From: Phragmites australis
Taxonomy: Eukaryota; Streptophyta; Magnoliopsida; Poales; Poaceae
Length of the DNA stretch: 64,000 nt
Assembly: GCF_958298935.1 (NCBI RefSeq)
Contig: NC_084924.1
Span: 22,355,819 to 22,419,818, forward strand
Direction of reading: 5' to 3'
Shown here: piece by piece, positions 58,931-64,000 of the stretch
How positions within the stretch are numbered: the first letter of the stretch is position 1
Layout of the letters: every line of letters starts with the position of its first letter
Program-made: the position numbers and the translations under genes
The notes under the pieces: generated by a model
The model's input: only the letters and a program-made list of their open reading frames with translations
What the model was told of the DNA's origin: nothing
Database searches by the model: none

Positions 58931-59378
58931 ATGTACTCAATTAGCTGTCTCAGTTGCATTCTCAATTTAACACACTTTTCCAATTAACTAACCTTTTCAT
59001 TAATTTAGGATAAGTAAGTTCATCACTACAAAAGAAGGTCTGGATTATACAAAAATATATCTATTGAATATCTAACTATAGAGTATATGCGCATAAAGAG
59101 TATACCATACATAAACAGGGTATGTACAACACATATTAAGATGCTACAGATATTACGGAACCAAATCAGCATTACCTGATACACCCGGAATCAAGGAAGT
59201 ACATACTAGGAAGGTCTAGATTGGTTAACCAACTCGGAATGATCAGTATCCAAAATAGATTTATCTACTTGGATGTCGAGGAAAATGCCTACTGGCCTTT
59301 CCTGACAACATCCGGTGGGTGCGCCTCTGCCAGTGACAGCCCACAGCTCAAGGGACAAGCTCTCTCCGAACAGTCACC

Positions 59379-61640
59379 ATGAGGCTTCATCGGCTCAACC
59401 ACCTTAGTAGTGACGTATTTAGTACTCTGGACGCTAACGTAGAAGGAGCTCATGTGATTCTCAGATCCCTTCCAGAGTTGGATCCGGTGAATCCACTAAC
59501 TCCTATGGTCAATCAAGTCAAGACCCTACTCAATGCAGCCCAGATCCAAGTTGCTCGAGCAAACAATCCCTGCAATTCTAGGCACCCCCCAATCGGTACG
59601 GTCTTGGCTCGAGGAGCCACGGGCCGGAACGCTCTCGATTAGAGGAATCTCAGACAGGAAGCTCAGGTGGTTGAGCCCAAACACGACACTGTTGGCCAAA
59701 CTGTAGCTGCCCTATCCATAGGCACAAAAATCATGAAGACCTGAGGAACCGTATTCCTCACAACCGACATGATCTACGTACGGTGATTAAAAACCACCGT
59801 GAGGAACGCCGTGAAGGCGATCGCCACTACTAAGACCGCAGATCTACATGACGAGATAGTCGACATAACTCCCCTACTCGAAGAGACAGGTATGATAGTC
59901 CCCCACCACATCCTCCTAAAGAGTTCAACGGGGCTACGAGGCTTTCGTACATGAACTTCGGTCAGTTTGGTGGCTTGAGAAGTTCAAAGCGGGCCTAATC
60001 CAAAAGAATGACGGGAAGATCAATCCCAATGAGTGGTTGCAGATCTACACCATTGTCATTCGAGCAACCAGTGGTGATAACTGAATAATGGCCAACTACC
60101 TGTTAACCACCCTTGATGAACCCTCAAGGTCCTGGTTGCCAAACTTGCCACCCAACTCGATTCGTTTGTGGGTGGAACTTAAGGCTCAGTTCATAGCCAA
60201 TTACCAAGGCACATTCAAACCCCCAGGAATGGAAAGTGACCTCCACCAACTGCACCAGGGCAACGACAAATCCCTTCGAGATTTCATCCGCCAGTTCAGC
60301 AACAAGCATAATATGATCCCAGACATCTCCGATGAGTCAGTAATCATTGCCTTCAAACAAGGTGTTCGGGACATGGATCTGCGTGGAAAGATGGCTACTC
60401 AGAAGATCCATACAGTCAAAGAGCTTTTCAACTTGGCTGACAACTGCGTAAAATGAGCGAAAGCACAGGTGCACACTAAAAATCTTCAATCTGGCAAGGA
60501 CAAACTAGAGTCCTCGAAGAGCGAAGGAAAGAAGAACAAACCCGGTAACAAGCGCAAGGGTCCCAATACGACTATAGCCATGATCGACAGGAGCAAAGCG
60601 CACAGCACTGGGGATAACAAAGGCATCAGTCGAGGTGGTGAAAAGTGGTGTCCCATCCATTGGAGCAACCAGCACGACTTCAACGAGTGCTATGTGTTCA
60701 AGAAGAAACTTGATGAAAAGATCAAGGCAAATGCTGAGCGTGGCAATAAGTAGGCTATGCCAAACATTAAGGGTGATGAGCCCTAGTTCCACGAGGCTGA
60801 CCATAACTTGGTGCACATCTTCAGAGGATCCACCATATATGAATCCGAAAGGCAATACAAGGCGATCGAACGAGAAGTCAACCAGGCCCTAATTAGGTCC
60901 CCTCGGTATCTCAAGTGGTCAGAACAGTCAATCACCTTTGATCAAACCGACCATTCGACTGTGGTACCACATCTTGGTCGCTACCCGGTCGTGGTTCAAC
61001 CGACCATACTCAACATCAAAGTTTTCATAACCCTGGTCGATGGTGGTAGTTCCCTCAACCTCATCTTCCCCAAAACTTGGACAAGATGGGAATTCAGAGA
61101 TCAGAGCTTAGGACATCAGTCGCTTTCCACGGCATAACTCCCAACTCATCGATCATGCCTCTCAGCCAGATCGAGCTGTTGGTCACATTTGGCACACCCG
61201 ACAACTTCCATACCAAAATGTTGACCTTCGATGTTGCTGACTTCGAGATGGCGTACAACGTGATCCTAGGCTGCCCAATGCTGGGTAAGTTCATGGCGGT
61301 GGTTCACTATGCCTACCAAACACTCAAGATCCCGGGACCCAATGGGGTCATTATGGTCAAAGGAGATCAGTGTGCAGCAGTCAAATGCGACAAACAAAGC
61401 TTGGATATGGTCGAGCACTTCAGTCAAGCGGCCACCACTCCTAAGGACGCAAACTCTAAGCATCAAAAGCACCAAGATGTCATTGAGGCCAAAGATTCTG
61501 GGCTCGTAAGTCTTGCTAGCACTTCTAAATCCGACGACGCCGCTAAGGGCAAGACCAACGACGGTGCCAGCAACAAAAAGACTGATGATTGCATCAAGGC
61601 AATGCTCCTCAACCCGTCTGAACCATCCAAGATGGGTTAA
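59379..61640 (+). pseudogene. Gag and protease of G4
   Basis: Gag starts with the frame at 59379 (MRLHRLNHLSSDVFSTLDAN). The capsid part is at 60088-60456 (MANYLLTTLDEPSRSWLPNL; GNDKSLRDFIRQFSNKHNMI) and the nucleocapsid part at 60469-60753 with WCPIHWSNQHDFNEC, an intact C/H/H/C zinc-like motif. Protease: VDGGSSLNLIF with the Asp codon near 61039, then in another frame MPLSQIELLVTFGTPDNF and the NVILGCPMLGKF block near 61260. The frame 61077-61640 ends with a Lys/Asp-rich tail. It is the best-preserved gag of this family here, but three or more frame breaks remain. Confidence 0.85.
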
Positions 61641-63548
61641 GGTTGGGGCAAATCTTGACCCCCAATAGGAACTCGAGCTCATAACTTTTCTCCAGGCAAA
61701 CCAAGATGTGTTTGCGTGGCAACCGTCTGATATGACGGGGTCCCTAGGGAGGTGATCGAGTATCGACTAGCTATTAAACCTGACACCAAACCTGTGGTGC
61801 AGAAGCAGTGAAGATTTGCAGAAGATAGGAAGCAAGCCATCCAGGAGGAGGTCGATAAGCTCCTAAAGACGGGCTTCATATGAGAAGTGTGTCATCCTAC
61901 ATGGCTCGCAAATCCCGTCCTCATCAAGAAAGCCAATGGTAGATGAAGAATATGCATTGACTTCACCGACCTCAACAAGGCTTGTCCAAGGATTCTTTTG
62001 CTCTCCCGCGCATCAACCAGATCGTCGACTCTACGACAGGCTGCGCGTTGCTATGTTTTCTAGATGTCTATTCAGGGTATCACCAAATTAGCATGAGATT
62101 AGTGGATGAGGAGAAAATGGCTTTTACTACTCCCTCTGGTGTATTTTGCTACATAAAGATGCCTTTCGATTTAAAAAATGCTGGTGCTACGTATCATGGG
62201 TGTATTCGAAATTGTCTACAACCGCAAATCAGACTCAATGTAGAAGCATACGTCGACGATGTTGTAGTCAAATAAAAAATCAGAAATGCATTGGTTGACG
62301 ATCTCACGGAAACGTTCGACAACCTCAGGAAGTATCGCATGATGCTCAACCCCAAAAAATGCATGTTCGATGTGCCGTTCGGCAAGCTTCTCGGCTTCCT
62401 TACTCGAGGTACGAGTGCTCGGATAACCAAGTTCAAAAGGACTACCAATGCTCAGATAACAACATGGTGGCTTATTTACTCGAGGTACAAAAGCTCGAGT
62501 AGAAGTTCGAAGGGCTAGAAGTAACGCACATCGGAAGGAGTGATAACTCTGGTGCGGATGAACTTGCTAGACTCGCTTCTTCTCGAGCACCAGTACCCAT
62601 AGGGGTCTTCGAGGAGAAACTCCTTAAACCATCTGTCCTAACAGTTCGATGAACGGATGCTACCCAACCTGACCAGCAGTTCGGACAGGTCAGCGAGGTA
62701 GAACCCACAGGCACGGATGCTGCACTACTCGAATGCAACCCGACTTGGATGACTCCGTACCAAACCTATCTCGAGCATCGAGACATCCCTGATGGTGATT
62801 CATCTGCAGAGAAATTTTAGTAAATCCAAGCTCTACGTTTTAGTAAATGGCAAGCTCTACTAAAAAGGGGAGTAACAAAATCTAGATGAAGTGCATCAGT
62901 CAAGAAGAGGGCAATAAAATGTTGCTCAATATCCATGGAGGCACGTGTTGTAATCATGCATCTTCTCGCACCTTGGTCAGCAAAGTTTTTCTCCAGGGAT
63001 TCTACTGGCCGACTGCCTTCCAGGATGCTTCTGAGCTGGTCAAAAAGTGCGAGAGCTACCAATTTTTTGGAGGCCAAAGCACTCGAACAGCCTAAGCTCT
63101 ATAAACAATTCCCCTTTCTTGGTCTTTCTCTGTCTGGATCTTGGATATCCTGGGGCCAAGGGCCCAAGGTGGTTACAAGTTCCTATTTATGGCTATCGAC
63201 AAGTTCACCAAGTGGATAGAGGCTGAACCTATAGGAAAAATAACCACAAAAGCGGCCAAGAAGTTCATGAGGAGCATAATTACTTGATTCGACATTCTGC
63301 AGATAATTATGAATAACGCTAGCCAGTTCAGAAGTGGGACCTTTATTGCGTTCTGCGAAGAATTCAGTATCAAAACCTATTTCTCCTCATTAGCTTACTC
63401 GTAGAGTAACAGTCAAGTTGAGCGTGCTAATGGTATAATCTTGCAGGACATCAAAACTCGGGCCTTTCACAGGCTAAAAGCCTACTCGAAACGTTGGGCG
63501 AAAGAACTACCCTCGGTACTATAGGCCGTTCATACTTCGACCAGTAGG
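61641..63548 (+). pseudogene. Pol of G4 with a 1-kb internal deletion
   Basis: Reverse transcriptase: the frame of 61982-62275 holds FLDVYSGYHQISM and VEAYVDDVVVK, with YVDD at 62249-62260, both catalytic places intact. A one-base loss near 61990 separates it from the preceding FTDLNKACP. After KLLGFL (about 62400) the sequence jumps within about 120 bp to VTHIGRSDNSGADELARL (62519). In G1 these points are about 1.08 kb apart, so most of the connection and RNase H domain is gone. Integrase: zinc domain 62886-63095 with KKCESYQFF (Tyr for the last Cys), core 63180-63540 with IMNNASQF (Asn for Asp). It is cut at 63548. Confidence 0.85.
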
Positions 63549-64000
63549 TGTAACACCCAGTTTTAAATGAACAAAATTGGGCGCAACACATGTATGCCAG
63601 GATCAAGTTTCATACATGTGCTTACATCATTAGTGTATCATCACAGTGCCATTATTACAATAACGTACTTAACTTAATACAAAGGGACCTGAGGGTCTAA
63701 AAGAAAACACAGAGGAACTAAAAAGAGGTCTTCAGCGCCAGCGGGGCCTCCATCTTCCACAAGCATCGACCGGGGGCACACCAGCCTAGAATAGCATCTT
63801 CGGATCGAAGTCGTCCTTGTCGAATGTTGCAGCTTCATTCACAGCTTCTGAACAGCGGTAGAATGCAAGGAAGGGGACAATGGGTGTGAGTACAAAAATA
63901 TACTCCGCAAGTGGAGGGTTTCATTATATGGGGTTTAATTCAAGGAAAGGTTAGATACGGATTAACTACACTAAGCAACCTTAACCTTTGATTCCAACAA
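63549..64000 (-). mobile_element. LTR family B (partial, runs out of the window)
   Basis: The plus strand starts TGTAACACCC, the inverse of an LTR 3' end, and matches the reverse complement of 37400-37838. On the minus strand it has the dyad GGAGTATATTTTTGTACTCA (about 63905-63886) and the acidic tail FDKDDFDPKMLF ending near 63793. It sits in the integrase of G4; the left flanking five bases are GTAGG. Confidence 0.7.

Larger units (their letters stand above)
59062..63548 (+). mobile_element. Tat-lineage gypsy element G4
   Basis: A plus-strand relative of G1. It starts with the first about 215 bp of LTR E (59062-59275; TATTGAATATC for TGTTGAACATC, then TACTAGGAAGGTCT shared with G2), jumps to the gag region, and runs through gag, protease, reverse transcriptase and integrase. 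It is cut at 63548 by a B-type LTR inside the integrase. The rest of the 5' LTR and the primer site are deleted. Confidence 0.8.

Noticed and set aside
59020..59036. A CACTACAAAAGAAG sequence that could be a CACTA end
   Set aside because: No subterminal repeats follow it, and a relative of LTR E starts only 40 bp later; probably chance.
1..64000. A new multi-gene host system such as a gene cluster
   Set aside because: Apart from the single gene at 21307-22221, all recognisable coding sequence is transposon-derived and broken, so no such system is supported.

Overview
This window is plant nuclear DNA, almost certainly from a grass (Poaceae). It is built mainly of nested, decayed transposable elements with AT-rich filler, GC-rich LTR promoter segments and CACTA ends typical of grass genomes. 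I found only one convincing host gene: a single-exon, minus-strand gene of unknown function at 21307-22221, similar to the plant family I remember as DUF7950. No tRNA, rRNA or CRISPR array was recognised.

Layout. 1-3003: a minus-strand gypsy-type LTR (here family C) holding a plus-strand solo LTR (family F, 1031-1962). 3004-9172: remains of a non-autonomous Ty3/gypsy element (family A) with LTR, tRNA-Met primer site, zinc-knuckle gag, polypurine tract and 3' LTR, joined to a fold-back LTR copy. 9173-10572: tail and LTR of another retroelement (family G). 10573-19414: a CACTA (En/Spm) element with a TNP2 transposase pseudogene, split by a gypsy fragment and a second C-type LTR. 19415-24026: the gene island, with the DUF7950-like gene, its upstream region and a GC-rich promoter-like block facing it. 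24027-34926: a large minus-strand Tat-lineage gypsy element (G1) with 3' LTR, two plus-strand antisense ORFs, pol, protease and gag. 34927-37838: a composite of two LTR ends in opposite orientation (families D and B). 37839-40722: tail and LTR of another gypsy element (G5), then a third C LTR. 40723-46868: Tat elements G3 and G2, with G3 inserted into the G2 gag/protease region. 46869-50325: a fourth C LTR, inserted in the protease region of another Tat element (G6, 50326-52420). 52543-58870: two CACTA elements; the second carries a Transposase_24/Ulp1-like gene on the minus strand and a 211-bp hairpin just upstream of it. 59062-63548: a plus-strand relative of G1 (G4), cut at 63549 by a B-type LTR that leaves the window.

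How the parts relate. G1, G2 and G4 are one Tat family sharing LTR E (about 600 bp). The C LTRs share one backbone, but three of them carry different clusters of short dyad-symmetric motifs. Every transposon gene seen is broken by stops, frameshifts, deletions or lost catalytic residues. Many stops fit C-to-T (or G-to-A) change in methylated DNA. Element boundaries and family names are my own readings from sequence comparison inside the window; no database search was possible.
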